Assembly (NCBI GenBank): GCA_002427545.1
Contig: DIRM01000042.1
Coordinates: 1 to 12,320, forward strand
DNA from: Mageeibacillus sp. UBA5436
Lineage (GTDB): Bacteria > Bacillota > Clostridia > Saccharofermentanales > DTU023
Reading direction: 5' to 3'
Length of the DNA stretch: 12,320 nt
The position numbers and the translations under genes were made by a program. Below the pieces are notes generated by a model. That model searched no databases and had not been told where the DNA came from. It worked only from the letters and a program-made list of their open reading frames with translations. Below, piece by piece: positions 1 through 8,003 of the stretch (position 1 is the first letter of the stretch; every line of letters starts with the position of its first letter).

Positions 1-202
1 CATCTTTAGTTAACAGAGCCGTTTAATATGAAATTTATTTTAAACGAATATTCAAATTTTCATCCAAAACGTTCATGATTATTCTTATAAAGTATACAAG
101 TCTTTAACAAAATAGGCTAAAAATAATTTATAATATAGAAAACGTATTATATAAAGAACAAGTCTGCTCATGAAGCTATTTTATACTATAAAGGAAATTA
201 TA
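1..202. other. AT-rich leader upstream of the TIM-barrel gene
   Basis: No gene is visible here. The stretch is very AT-rich. A single TAGTTAA at 7-13 matches one arm of the operator seen at 987-1006, but the partner arm is absent at the right spacing. CGTTTAA (20-26) and TTAAACG (40-46) form a weak inverted repeat. A TATAAT hexamer at 129-134 could be the -10 box for the following gene; the best upstream partner (TTTAAC at 103-108) is 20 bp away, which is too far for a confident call. Confidence 0.4.
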
Positions 203-955
203 ATGGATATGGGAAAAAAACCAAGAAAATATTTACCGGAAGTTAATTCTTCATTTAGAGAAAAATCATTAGTAATAACACCACCTGTAATAAGAGAAGC
301 CTCAGGTATTAAAGTTCATAATAGACGGATTAAATCATTTTTATTTTCAACAGATGTAGCAACCATTGCCTATGCAGATGCAGATGCAATTTTAGCAGTA
401 TATCCACAATCTCCCCATCCTTCAATTATTGAAGCGATAACGAATGTATCTAGTCAACCTGTTTTTGCTGGCGTTGGGGGAGGTGTTACTTCAGGCATGC
501 GATCAGCTTTTGTTGCACATTTTGCTGAAGCAAAAGGGGTTTTGGGCATCGTTGTTAATTCTCCTACTCCAATAGAAACCATTTCTTTATTAGATGAAAG
601 TGTTGATTGTCCAATTATTATTACAGTATCTTCTTTTTATGAAGATGTAGAGGGAAAGATTGAGGCAGGTGGTGATATTTTAAATGTCGCTAATGGTCAA
701 AAAACGCCAGAACTTGTTCGTTATTTAAGAGCTAAATATCCAGAATTTCCAATTATAGCAACTGGAGGTCCTAATGACGAAACTATTTTAGAGGCAATTC
801 ATGCGGGTGCTAATGCTATTAGCTGGAAACCACCAACCAATGCGGAGCTTTTTGCAGAAAAAATGTCAATCTATCGTGAAATTAGTCGAAAAGATTATAT
901 GGATAGTCATGAAGGTATGACTCTATATGAATATGAAGCTCAAGAAAACTCTTGA
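203..955 (+). CDS. Aldolase-type TIM-barrel protein, function unknown
   Basis: About 250 residues, predicted soluble. The pattern of alternating hydrophobic strands and helices fits a (beta/alpha)8 barrel: VFAGVGGG-VTSG in the first half, a strand ILNVANG, then a C-terminal IIATGGP and GANAISWKPP, which resemble the phosphate-binding strand 7/8 glycine loops of FMN- or sugar-phosphate-binding barrels (known family behaviour). I do not recognise the exact family, and no catalytic residue can be named. The start at 203 is preferred over an ATG at 170 because AAGGAA (191-196) lies 6 nt upstream, while 170 has no Shine-Dalgarno and would only add 11 residues. The gene is followed by the acyl-synthetase gene on the same strand. 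Its TGA stop lies inside a TTGACA hexamer that probably drives that neighbour. Coding is very likely; function is open. Confidence 0.8.
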   Translation: MDMGKKPRKYLPEVNSSFREKSLVITPPVIREASGIKVHNRRIKSFLFSTDVATIAYADADAILAVYPQSPHPSIIEAITNVSSQPVFAGVGGGVTSGMRSAFVAHFAEAKGVLGIVVNSPTPIETISLLDESVDCPIIITVSSFYEDVEGKIEAGGDILNVANGQKTPELVRYLRAKYPEFPIIATGGPNDETILEAIHAGANAISWKPPTNAELFAEKMSIYREISRKDYMDSHEGMTLYEYEAQENS

Positions 956-980
956 CAAAACAGTAGATAATAATTAATCT
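952..980 (+). promoter_or_regulatory. Candidate promoter of the acyl-synthetase gene
   Basis: TTGACA at 952-957, a consensus -35 box, is followed after 17 bp by TAATCT at 975-980, a poor -10 box. The -35 overlaps the stop codon of the preceding gene. The palindrome at 981-1012 begins directly after the -10, so a protein bound there would cover the start site. The -35 and spacing are good and the -10 is weak. Confidence 0.5.
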
Positions 981-1012
981 GTAAATTAGTTAAAAAATTT
1001 TAACTAATTTAC
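981..1012. promoter_or_regulatory. 32-bp near-perfect palindrome, probable MarR-type operator
   Basis: Every one of the outer 15 base pairs of this 32-bp stretch is self-complementary; only the central A/A pair fails. The core is TAGTTAA (987-993), AAAATT, TTAACTA (1000-1006). The same core with the same 6-nt gap recurs at 8882-8901 before the ACP-marR operon, and a variant lies at 11381-11400. It is not followed by a T-run, so a terminator is unlikely. Its position just after a -10 box suggests repression of the downstream ligase gene. Confidence 0.72.
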
Positions 1013-1083
1013 TAGGCGTTTAAATTTAATTTAAAAGATTAAATTGTTTAAAATCTAGAATTTAATTATGTTCAGGAGTTATT

Positions 1084-2940
1084 GTGACAATATTACGAGG
1101 TAAAGCATATTATGATATGCCCCAATATGAAAATATTACTGATTTATTCGAACAATCTGTTTCAAAGTATGGAAAACAATATGCTGTAACTTATCGTAAT
1201 AATCCTAAAGATGAACCGATAAATATTACATATCAAGAAATGTCGGATCAAATTGAAGCTATTTGTCAAAATTGGTCCGTACATCATCTAACAAATAAAA
1301 GAGTTGCGATTTTGGGATCTAATAGTTATCAATGGATTCTTTCATATTTCGCAGCTGCAAAATGCCAAGATTTTGTAATCCCTTTAGATAATTTATTGAC
1401 AGTTGAAGAAATTTCTTCCCTTTTAACAAGATCCAAAAGCAATATGCTTTGCATTGATTTAACAAGTCTTATGAAGTTTTCTGAATTAGAGGACTTGTCT
1501 GTTTTAACGAATCTAAAATCGATTCAAATTATGAATATAGCTAAAGCAAGCAAAAAAAACAAAGAAGAATTTGAGCAATTTAAAATTCGACTGAAAGACG
1601 TAAAAATTTTCTTAACAGAAGATGCTATTGAAGCAGGAAATGTTTTGAGAAATCAAAATTTACCACTTGCTTATAAAAAAGTTGACTCTAATACAGATTC
1701 AATTTTAATCTTTACTTCTGGTACAACCGCAATGGCAAAAGGAGTGCTTTTAACCCAAAAATCGATTGTTACAGATGTTTCTTTGTTACATGGTATTGTT
1801 TATTTCCCGCAAAAATTGCGTAGTTTGTCGATGTTACCGTTGAATCATACTTTTGAAAGTACTTGCGGTATGCTTGGAACAATTTCTATAGGTGGGCATA
1901 TTCATATTTATGATGGTTTGCGTTATATTCAGAAAAATTTACAGGAATATCAAATTCAAATGTTTATTGGTGTTCCAGCTATTTTTGATAGTTTTTATAA
2001 TCGTGTACAAACTCAAATTAAAAAACAGGGAAAAGAAAAAAAGATAAAATTTGCTTTTAATTTGAGTCGTTTTTTATTGAAATTGGGCATTGATGTTCGA
2101 CGTAAATTATTTAAAGAAATTTTGTCTAATTTAGGTAATTTAGAATTGGCAATAGTTGGTGCTGCTCCAATGAAAAAAGAACAATTAGAGTTTTTTCATA
2201 ATATAGGCATACGAATTTTAGAAGGATACGGTTTAACAGAAACTTCACCAGTTGCCATTGCAAATAATGATTTCATTTTTGAACCAGGTACCATTGGGCA
2301 ACCTTTACCTGGAATTGAAGCAAAAGTTGATACCGATATTCCTGGTGAACCTGGCGAATTAATGGTTAGAGGCCCCATTGTAATGAGCGGTTATTATCAA
2401 AATGACGAGGCAACAAAAGAAGCCATAACAGAAGATGGTTGGTTTAGAACAGGCGATTTAGCTACCTTAGATCCAGAAAGAAATTGTTTCAAGATTTCTG
2501 GCAGAAAAAAATCGATGATTGTTTTAGATAATGGCAAGAAAGTTTTCCCTGAAGAAATTGAAAATTTAATAAAATCAAAGGGTTATGCTTTGATTAAAGA
2601 TATCATGGTTTTTAACCAAAAGGCAGATAATGACAAAACAGTTTTATCAATCAAATTTGTTCTTAATAAGATTGATGAAACATTTCCCAGTGAAAAAGAA
2701 ATTAATCAATTTCTCGATCAATTAATTGCTGATATTAATTTGGAAGTTCCAAGCTTTAAACGAATTAAAACCTATTTTTATAGTTACCGTGATATGATTT
2801 CCACATCTACATTGAAGATTAAGAGAGAAGAAGAGAAGAAAAAAATAGAAAAAATTAAAGAACATTTAGATTTAAGATGGGATCAAATTAATAGACATAA
2901 TATCGATATTATAGAGTCAGAAATGTTATCAAATTTATAA
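1084..2940 (+). CDS. AMP-forming acyl-CoA/acyl-ACP synthetase
   Basis: An ANL-superfamily adenylating enzyme of 618 residues, the usual size for long-chain acyl ligases. It would activate a carboxylic acid with ATP to an acyl-AMP and pass it to CoA or an ACP thiol. Visible motifs: P-loop TSGTTAMAKGV (211-221), EGYGLTETSPV (380-390), GWFRTGDL (452-459), hinge SGRKK (472-476), and a C-terminal STLKIKR with K578 at the place of the catalytic lysine. The P-loop has A-M-A where most members have G-x-P. The start is GTG at 1084, with AGGAG (1074-1078) 5 nt upstream. The gene is bracketed by its own promoter and palindrome (952-1012) and a terminator (2989-3021), so it is probably monocistronic. Sharing an operator with the ACP-marR operon suggests fatty acid activation, perhaps onto that ACP. 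Substrate and acceptor cannot be decided from sequence. Confidence 0.92.
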   Translation: MTILRGKAYYDMPQYENITDLFEQSVSKYGKQYAVTYRNNPKDEPINITYQEMSDQIEAICQNWSVHHLTNKRVAILGSNSYQWILSYFAAAKCQDFVIPLDNLLTVEEISSLLTRSKSNMLCIDLTSLMKFSELEDLSVLTNLKSIQIMNIAKASKKNKEEFEQFKIRLKDVKIFLTEDAIEAGNVLRNQNLPLAYKKVDSNTDSILIFTSGTTAMAKGVLLTQKSIVTDVSLLHGIVYFPQKLRSLSMLPLNHTFESTCGMLGTISIGGHIHIYDGLRYIQKNLQEYQIQMFIGVPAIFDSFYNRVQTQIKKQGKEKKIKFAFNLSRFLLKLGIDVRRKLFKEILSNLGNLELAIVGAAPMKKEQLEFFHNIGIRILEGYGLTETSPVAIANNDFIFEPGTIGQPLPGIEAKVDTDIPGEPGELMVRGPIVMSGYYQNDEATKEAITEDGWFRTGDLATLDPERNCFKISGRKKSMIVLDNGKKVFPEEIENLIKSKGYALIKDIMVFNQKADNDKTVLSIKFVLNKIDETFPSEKEINQFLDQLIADINLEVPSFKRIKTYFYSYRDMISTSTLKIKREEEKKKIEKIKEHLDLRWDQINRHNIDIIESEMLSNL

Positions 2941-2948
2941 ATTTTAAC

Positions 2949-2991
2949 TTTTATACCGATTTTTATACCAATAATAATAATGTGATATAAT
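2949..2991 (+). promoter_or_regulatory. Candidate promoter of the two-component operon with direct repeats
   Basis: An extended -10 (TG-A-TATAAT, hexamer at 2986-2991) lies 17 bp after TTATAC (2963-2968), a weak -35. The -35 is inside the second of two exact copies of TTTTATACC (2949-2957 and 2961-2969), spaced 12 bp start to start. Near-helical direct repeats over a -35 are typical for OmpR/PhoB-family binding, so autoregulation by the downstream response regulator is a reasonable inference. Confidence 0.5.
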
Positions 2992-3021
2992 AGCTCATAA
3001 TCTTATATGAGCTATTTTTTT
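2989..3021 (+). terminator. Rho-independent terminator after the acyl-synthetase gene
   Basis: An 11-bp perfect stem, AATAGCTCATA (2989-2999) with TATGAGCTATT (3006-3016), has a 6-nt loop and a run of seven T (3015-3021). It ends transcripts of the ligase gene. The left arm overlaps the -10 box of the next promoter, so transcripts started there (about 2998) would lack the left arm and pass through. Confidence 0.88.
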
Positions 3022-3073
3022 CAGCAAATTTTAAAATCTTCTGTCTTGCTGAATTTAGAATTGAGGATAAATG

Positions 3074-3769
3074 ATGAATAAAATACCTTTAATTTTGATT
3101 TGTGATGACGATCCAATTGTACATGAATCATTAAGTCTTTATTTAGATGAAGAAAATTATAAATATGAATCATGTTATGACGGTGTAGAAGCTTTAAAAA
3201 TGTATAAAGAGAAAAAGCCAGATCTTATTGTTCTTGATTTAATGATGCCTAAAATGTCGGGTATGGATGTTTGTAAAGAAATTCGTAAAGAGAGTAATGT
3301 TCCAATCATTATGTTGACCGCTAAAGGTGAAGAGATTGACCGTATTTTAGGATTAGAATTGGGCGCAGATGATTATATAGTCAAACCTTTTAGTCCTAGA
3401 GAAGTTGTAGCTAGAATTAAAGCAGTCATGCGCCGAACCAATGATCAAGATACAAATAAAGCATCTTCGATACTTCGCTTTGATGGCCTAGAAATTAATA
3501 TTGATAACTATGAAGTTTTAGTAGATGATGAGCCAGTATCATTTACACCAAAAGAAGTTGAAATTTTACATCTTTTAGCATCAAATCCCGGACAAGTTAT
3601 GGATCGAGAGCAAATTTTATCACAGGTTTGGGGCTATGATTATTTTGGCGACACCAGAACTGTAGATACGCATATTAAACGTATTAGGCAAAAAATTGAT
3701 AGTGACAATCATAAATATGCTTTAATTACTGTTTATGGTGTAGGTTATAAATTTGAACCAGGTCAATAA
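3074..3769 (+). CDS. OmpR/PhoB-family response regulator (PhoP-like)
   Basis: A cytoplasmic DNA-binding regulator of 231 residues. The N-terminal receiver has the acidic cluster CDDDP, phospho-acceptor aspartate in VLDLMMP (D55 from this start), the conserved Thr in MLTAK and Lys in IVKPF. The C-terminal winged helix carries the recognition-helix pattern RTVDTHIKRIRQKI and ends GVGYKFE, typical of the OmpR/PhoB class. Two ATGs are adjacent (3071 and 3074); GAGG (3063-3066) is 7 nt before the second and only 4 before the first, so 3074 is preferred. The kinase gene starts 11 nt after the stop, making a standard cognate pair. Resemblance to PhoP/WalR-type regulators is clear, but the target regulon is not; a phosphate role is suggested only by the nearby Na/Pi cotransporter. 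Confidence 0.93.
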   Translation: MNKIPLILICDDDPIVHESLSLYLDEENYKYESCYDGVEALKMYKEKKPDLIVLDLMMPKMSGMDVCKEIRKESNVPIIMLTAKGEEIDRILGLELGADDYIVKPFSPREVVARIKAVMRRTNDQDTNKASSILRFDGLEINIDNYEVLVDDEPVSFTPKEVEILHLLASNPGQVMDREQILSQVWGYDYFGDTRTVDTHIKRIRQKIDSDNHKYALITVYGVGYKFEPGQ

Positions 3770-3780
3770 TTGCGGATTTT

Positions 3781-5625
3781 ATGTCAAAGAATTTTTTATT
3801 TCGCAAATTTTTAATGATGTTGATGATGGCCTTGATTTTATGGTCTGTTTTAACGAGTCTTGTCTATAATCAAATTGCTAGCCCTGTTTTTCAGCGAATA
3901 AAATCAGATGATTTATTTGATCAAGCGTCTGTTGTTTCATATATTGCTTCTCAAAAGAATAATGATATTGATAAAGAATTAATTGATCTTTTAGCACTTT
4001 CTATTCGATTTTATGAAACTGGTGCATTTATAACGAATCAGGATGGGGATGTATTAATATATAAATTTCCTAATAATATTCCTGAAACTTTTTTTGATGA
4101 CGTTGATGAAGAATTTTATAGTTTAATAACAAATGTTTTATCGGATGGTAAGAAATATTCAAAAGTTGTTCATCTGGATAATATTAATCAAGATCTATTA
4201 TTAGTGGCCATGCCAATTGTTAATAAAGATGATTCCAATCAAATAATTGGCTCTGTCATTATGATGCAAACCATGCAAGAACTAAAGGCAAGTTATTTAA
4301 GTTTAAATGTGGCTTTACTTATTTCAGCCTTTATTGTTGGCTTAATTGTAGTGATACCTATTATTTTTATGACAAGTCATATGGTTCGACCCTTGACTGA
4401 TATGCGGAATGCTGCTTCTGCTATGATTGAAGGAGATTTTTCACATCGTTTAAAACCATTAAAAGAAGACAATGAAATCTCGTATTTAGTTAATGCCTTT
4501 AATCATTTGTCTGGTGAACTCGATAATAATATTTCTAAATTAACAAATGAAAGAAATCAATTACAACATATAATAAATGGTATAGCAGAAGGAATTGTTG
4601 CTGTTGATGCATATGGCAATGTCACACATAGCAATGATATTATTTGGCAATTATTCCATCAAGACTCAAAAAAATATTCTGCTGATGAATTATTAAAAAT
4701 AACAGATTTAAATTCCTTATTTGAAAGCTGTTTAATTGAACAAAAAAATATAATGATTGTTAAACATTCTGGAGATAGCTTAATCAATTGTTTGATTTCG
4801 CCACTTTATGATCGCAGTAATATGTTGTTTGGTGCTGTGGGTTTATTCCGTGATGTAACCGAATCAGAAAAGTTAGAACAGACCAGACATGAATATGTAT
4901 CAAATGTTTCACATGAACTTCGCACACCTATTACTGCTATGCGTGGACTGTTAGAGCCTTTAAATGATGGTTTGGTTAAATCTGAAGAGAAAAAACAACA
5001 ATATTATGCAATTTTATTAAGGGAATCGATTCGTTTATCCCATTTAGTTGATGATATGCTTGAGCTCTCACGGATTCAAACTTCTGAACGTACAGTCAAT
5101 TTGGGGCCAGTCAATTTACATAATGATTTAATTGATATGGCGATTCGATTTGAAGTTTTGGCTGAGCAAAAGAATATTCATTTTAAAGTCCATAATTTAA
5201 ATGAAGTGTATCCAGCAGTTTGGGGCAAAGCTGATCGTATTACTCAAATAATGACCACGATTATGGAAAATGCAGTCAAGTTTACAAAGGAAGATGGTGA
5301 AATTGATTTTCTAATTGAAGCTGATAAAGATCATCTATCTCTTTCCATAAAAGATACTGGTACAGGTATTAAACCAGAAGATTTACCTTATGTTTTTGAA
5401 CGATTTTATAAAGCAGATAAATCTCATAATGAAATGGGAACTGGCTTAGGCCTTTCTATTGCAGCTGAATTGGCAAAGCAAATGGGACATCGTTTAAGTG
5501 TAACGAGTAAAGTTAATGAAGGTTCTATCTTTACCCTTTCTATGCCTTATGCTTATGATATTATGAAATCAGAACCACATTTAAAAGATGTATATGAAAG
5601 CGATGTTTCTGGCGATGAAGAATGA
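3781..5625 (+). CDS. Membrane sensor histidine kinase, PhoR-like
   Basis: 614 residues. Order: TM1 (about 8-30), an extracytoplasmic sensor region of roughly 145 residues, TM2 (about 177-197), HAMP (about 198-250), a PAS-like domain (about 258-362) ending in the usual RDVTESEKLEQ linker, HisKA with SNVSHELRTP (H378 is the phospho-acceptor), and HATPase_c with N-box MENAVKF (N497), G1 DTGTGI (525-530) and G2 GTGLGL (553-558). All catalytic motifs are intact. The architecture matches PhoR/WalK-type kinases. It autophosphorylates and should phosphorylate the regulator encoded 11 nt upstream. The Shine-Dalgarno is poor (GCGGA-like), suggesting reinitiation after the regulator gene. The 3' end overlaps the possible starts of the next gene. 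The signal sensed is unknown. Confidence 0.93.
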   Translation: MSKNFLFRKFLMMLMMALILWSVLTSLVYNQIASPVFQRIKSDDLFDQASVVSYIASQKNNDIDKELIDLLALSIRFYETGAFITNQDGDVLIYKFPNNIPETFFDDVDEEFYSLITNVLSDGKKYSKVVHLDNINQDLLLVAMPIVNKDDSNQIIGSVIMMQTMQELKASYLSLNVALLISAFIVGLIVVIPIIFMTSHMVRPLTDMRNAASAMIEGDFSHRLKPLKEDNEISYLVNAFNHLSGELDNNISKLTNERNQLQHIINGIAEGIVAVDAYGNVTHSNDIIWQLFHQDSKKYSADELLKITDLNSLFESCLIEQKNIMIVKHSGDSLINCLISPLYDRSNMLFGAVGLFRDVTESEKLEQTRHEYVSNVSHELRTPITAMRGLLEPLNDGLVKSEEKKQQYYAILLRESIRLSHLVDDMLELSRIQTSERTVNLGPVNLHNDLIDMAIRFEVLAEQKNIHFKVHNLNEVYPAVWGKADRITQIMTTIMENAVKFTKEDGEIDFLIEADKDHLSLSIKDTGTGIKPEDLPYVFERFYKADKSHNEMGTGLGLSIAAELAKQMGHRLSVTSKVNEGSIFTLSMPYAYDIMKSEPHLKDVYESDVSGDEE

Positions 5626-6367
5626 TCAGCACGTTCCTAAAGCAAATAAAGAAATAAAAACGGGAATACGTATAAACAAATTTATTGCTTCGTCTGGTTA
5701 TTGTAGTAGGCGTCAGGCTGACGAATTCATTAAAGCGGGTGAAGTCTTTATTAATGATGAAAAAGCTGAATTAGGTAGCCTTGTTTATTCAGATGATGAA
5801 GTTCGTGTAAATACTAAGATTTTAACAGCTCAAAAATCAAAAGATTTGATTTATTTAGCTTTTAATAAACCACAAGGTATTATTTGTACGGCAAATCCTG
5901 AAGTTGAGAATAATATAATTGATTATATTAATTATCCCAAACGTATTTTTACAATCGGCCGTTTAGATAAAGATTCTGAAGGTTTGATCTTATTGACTAA
6001 TGATGGCGATATTTACAATAAAATTGTTAGAGCTGAATACGAACATGATAAAGAATATTTTGTTGAAGTTAATCGTCCATATGATGCGAAATTTTTAAAG
6101 AACATGGCTAATGGAGTTAAGATATTAGATACAATAACGAATCCAGCAAAAATCGAACCTGTTTCAAAAACAACTTTCAAATTAACAATAACACAAGGCC
6201 TAAACCGACAAATCAGGAGAATGTGTGAGGCATTAGGTTATCAAGTTGTCTTTTTGAAGAGATTGCGTATTCTTAATATTAATCTTGATAATTTACCTTT
6301 AGGAAAATATAGAGAATTAAGTCCCAAGGAATTGAAAAATCTTTTTACTTGTATTGATTATCATTGA
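5588..6367 (+). CDS. rluF: Pseudouridine synthase, RsuA family, RluF-like
   Basis: Up to 259 residues. An N-terminal S4 RNA-binding domain (IRINKFIASSGYCSRRQADE, about 28-47) precedes the catalytic domain with GRLDKDSEGL, where D127 is the catalytic aspartate (counted from 5588), and NRQIRRMCEALGY. The C-terminal pattern LPLGKYRELSPKEL matches RluF (known to isomerise a uridine in 23S rRNA) better than RluB or RsuA; this assignment is by recalled motif similarity. The start is uncertain: ATGs at 5588, 5594, 5603 and 5615 all overlap the kinase gene and none has a strong Shine-Dalgarno; 5615 would leave an 11-nt overlap and is equally plausible. Translational coupling to the kinase is likely. 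The TGA stop (6365-6367) abuts the insertion sequence, so any native terminator has been displaced. Confidence 0.88.
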   Translation: MYMKAMFLAMKNDQHVPKANKEIKTGIRINKFIASSGYCSRRQADEFIKAGEVFINDEKAELGSLVYSDDEVRVNTKILTAQKSKDLIYLAFNKPQGIICTANPEVENNIIDYINYPKRIFTIGRLDKDSEGLILLTNDGDIYNKIVRAEYEHDKEYFVEVNRPYDAKFLKNMANGVKILDTITNPAKIEPVSKTTFKLTITQGLNRQIRRMCEALGYQVVFLKRLRILNINLDNLPLGKYRELSPKELKNLFTCIDYH

Positions 6368-6382
6368 TTAGGGTCTGCTGAA
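6367..6382 (+). repeat. Left terminal inverted repeat of the IS
   Basis: ATTAGGGTCTGCTGAA matches the reverse complement of 7993-8008 at 15 of 16 positions; the difference is T versus G at 6374. The first four bases may belong to the target rather than the element. Confidence 0.75.
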
Positions 6383-6404
6383 CACTAGCCAAAGCACTGC
6401 TACC

Positions 6405-6434
6405 ACGACATTATAGGGTGATATTTGGTATAAT
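6405..6434 (+). promoter_or_regulatory. Candidate transposase promoter
   Basis: An extended -10, TG-G-TATAAT (hexamer 6429-6434), lies 18 bp after ACGACA (6405-6410), a 4-of-6 match to the -35 consensus. It sits between the left inverted repeat and the transposase start, as expected for an IS promoter. Confidence 0.55.
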
Positions 6435-6447
6435 GCGTACGAGCATA

Positions 6448-6465
6448 TTGGCTCCAAACAGCCAA
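6448..6465 (+). promoter_or_regulatory. Hairpin in the transposase mRNA leader
   Basis: TTGGCT (6448-6453) and AGCCAA (6460-6465) form a 6-bp stem with loop CCAAAC, shortly after the predicted start of transcription and 39 nt before the transposase ATG. There is no T-run. It could modulate transposase expression; no function is shown. Confidence 0.4.
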
Positions 6466-6504
6466 AACCCTTGCACCTATGCGATGTGAAGAAAGCAATA
6501 GAAT

Positions 6505-7977
6505 ATGTATAAACACAATCAACGCCAAAATTCATTCTTCGATGAACCCCTGCTCTTTGGGGGATTACCACTCAATGCTCAAAACCGCTGGGTTCGCTTG
6601 GCTGCCCAGATCCCATGGACAAGAGTAGAAGATGAATACCGTAAGCAATTCACTAAACCAAATGGTCAGGTTGCAAAATCAGCACGTTTCGCCCTTGGTT
6701 GTCTCGTCGTCAAAGAAGAGATGCAGTTATCAGATCGGGATACCGTGGCGTTAATCCGTGAAAATCCCTACATCCAGTATTTCTTGGGTTGTACCAGCTA
6801 CAACTACGATCTATCTTTAGATGCTTCACTCCTGACCTATTTTCGCAAGCGTTTTCCAGCGGAGCTGATGGCTCAGGTGAATCAATGGATCATAGAAGCG
6901 GCTACCGCTTCAACAAATGATGAATCAAGCGATGAGGATGACGATGATTAGCAGGGGTCAGGAACACAAAGCACTGACACTGACCCGCTGGAAGAAGAGA
7001 CAGATGGTACACTCATCTTAGATGCAACCTGTGCCCCTCAAGACATTCAGTATCCTACCGACATACGTTTATTACATGAGGCTCGTGTCAAACTAGAAGA
7101 TATGATGGATACTTTGCAAGCAGGAAGAAATGTAGTTAAGCCTCGAAACTACCGTCATAAAGCGAACAAAGCCTATAAGCGATTTGCAAGGAATCGTCGT
7201 CCGAACAAAAAGTTGGTACGTTCAGCCTTAAGAGCACAGCTACAGTATGTTGCCAGAGATCTACAACTGATAGAAAAAATGCAAATGGACTCAAATGCCA
7301 AATTGGACCAGAAACAATTAAACTACTTGTCGACCATCCAAGCATTATATGAGCAACAGCAACAGATGTATGACGACAAAAAGCATCGCTGTGACAATCG
7401 CATTGTCAGTATCCATCAGCCCTATGTCCGTCCAATCGTACGAGGTAAAGTGACAGCAGGTACAGAGTTTGGTGCGAAGCTGACCGTTTCTGTCGTTGAA
7501 GGTTATGCCGAGGTGAATAAATTATCCTGGGATGCTTACAATGAATCGGGAGACTTGATTGAGGCAGCTGAAACTTACAAAGAACGCTATGGCCATTACC
7601 CAGATAAAATTTTAGCGGATCAAATCTTTCGAACCAGAGCCAATCGCGAATATTGCAATAACCATGGCATTCACCTAAATGGGCGTCCTTTAGGACGACC
7701 ACCAAACGATCGTACAGAGTACGACAAGCAAATTATTAAAGAACGAGAAGAAACCAGTGAACGCAACGAGATTGAAGGGATATTTGGCACAGGCAAACGC
7801 CGATTGAGCCTTAACCGTATTATGACGCGTCTGCAAGATACAAGTGAGACTCAAATCTACCTAACATTTGTGGTGATGAACCTCAGAAAGATCCTCAGAG
7901 ATCTTTTTGTCCAATTTTTCAGATCATTATTTTTACATCAAAAGCAGCAGATGTTTCAACTTGAACTGGCAATTTAG
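6505..7977 (+). pseudogene. IS1182-like DDE transposase interrupted by one amber codon
   Basis: One continuous frame of 491 codons (including the final stop) is broken only by TAG at 6949-6951. The N-terminal part (148 residues, starting MYKHNQRQNSFF, DUF772-like) and the C-terminal part are in the same phase, and the 50 codons between the TAG and the first downstream ATG (7102) are open. They encode the first catalytic region, LILDATCAP. Counting through the TAG, the DDE residues are D173, D372 (ADQIFRT) and E424 (NEIEGIFG), and all are present. The stop falls in an acidic, low-complexity linker (SSDEDDDD, then QGSGTQS), presumably between the DNA-binding and catalytic domains. Without readthrough the catalytic half would lose its first aspartate. 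The simplest reading is a recent nonsense mutation; readthrough at UAG-CAG is possible but unproven. Codon use and GC differ from neighbours, fitting transfer. Confidence 0.85.
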
Positions 7978-7982
7978 TAATA

Positions 7983-8003
7983 GGGCTGTTCATTCAGCAG
8001 CCC
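7983..8003. repeat. Subterminal hairpin at the right end of the IS
   Basis: GGGCTG (7983-7988) pairs with CAGCCC (7998-8003) around a 9-nt loop. It overlaps the right terminal repeat and follows the transposase stop. It lacks a T-run, so it is more likely part of the element's end structure than a terminator. Confidence 0.45.

Noticed and set aside
981..1012. Palindrome as a terminator of the TIM-barrel gene
   Set aside because: It is not followed by a T-run, the stem is AT-rich, and its core recurs at two other promoter regions, which fits an operator better.
2196..2378. Minus-strand open frame of 60 codons inside the acyl-synthetase gene
   Set aside because: It lies fully antisense to well-conserved ligase motifs, with no Shine-Dalgarno and no recognisable product; a shadow of the real gene.
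6368..6571. Minus-strand open frame at the left end of the IS
   Set aside because: It overlaps the terminal repeat, promoter and start of the transposase; no family resemblance.
6949..7101. A frameshift between the two halves of the transposase
   Set aside because: Both halves are in the same phase and the intervening codons are open; only one nonsense codon separates them, so no frameshift is needed.
7136..7705. Two minus-strand open frames inside the transposase
   Set aside because: Antisense to the catalytic domain, whose DDE motifs clearly show the plus-strand frame is the real one.
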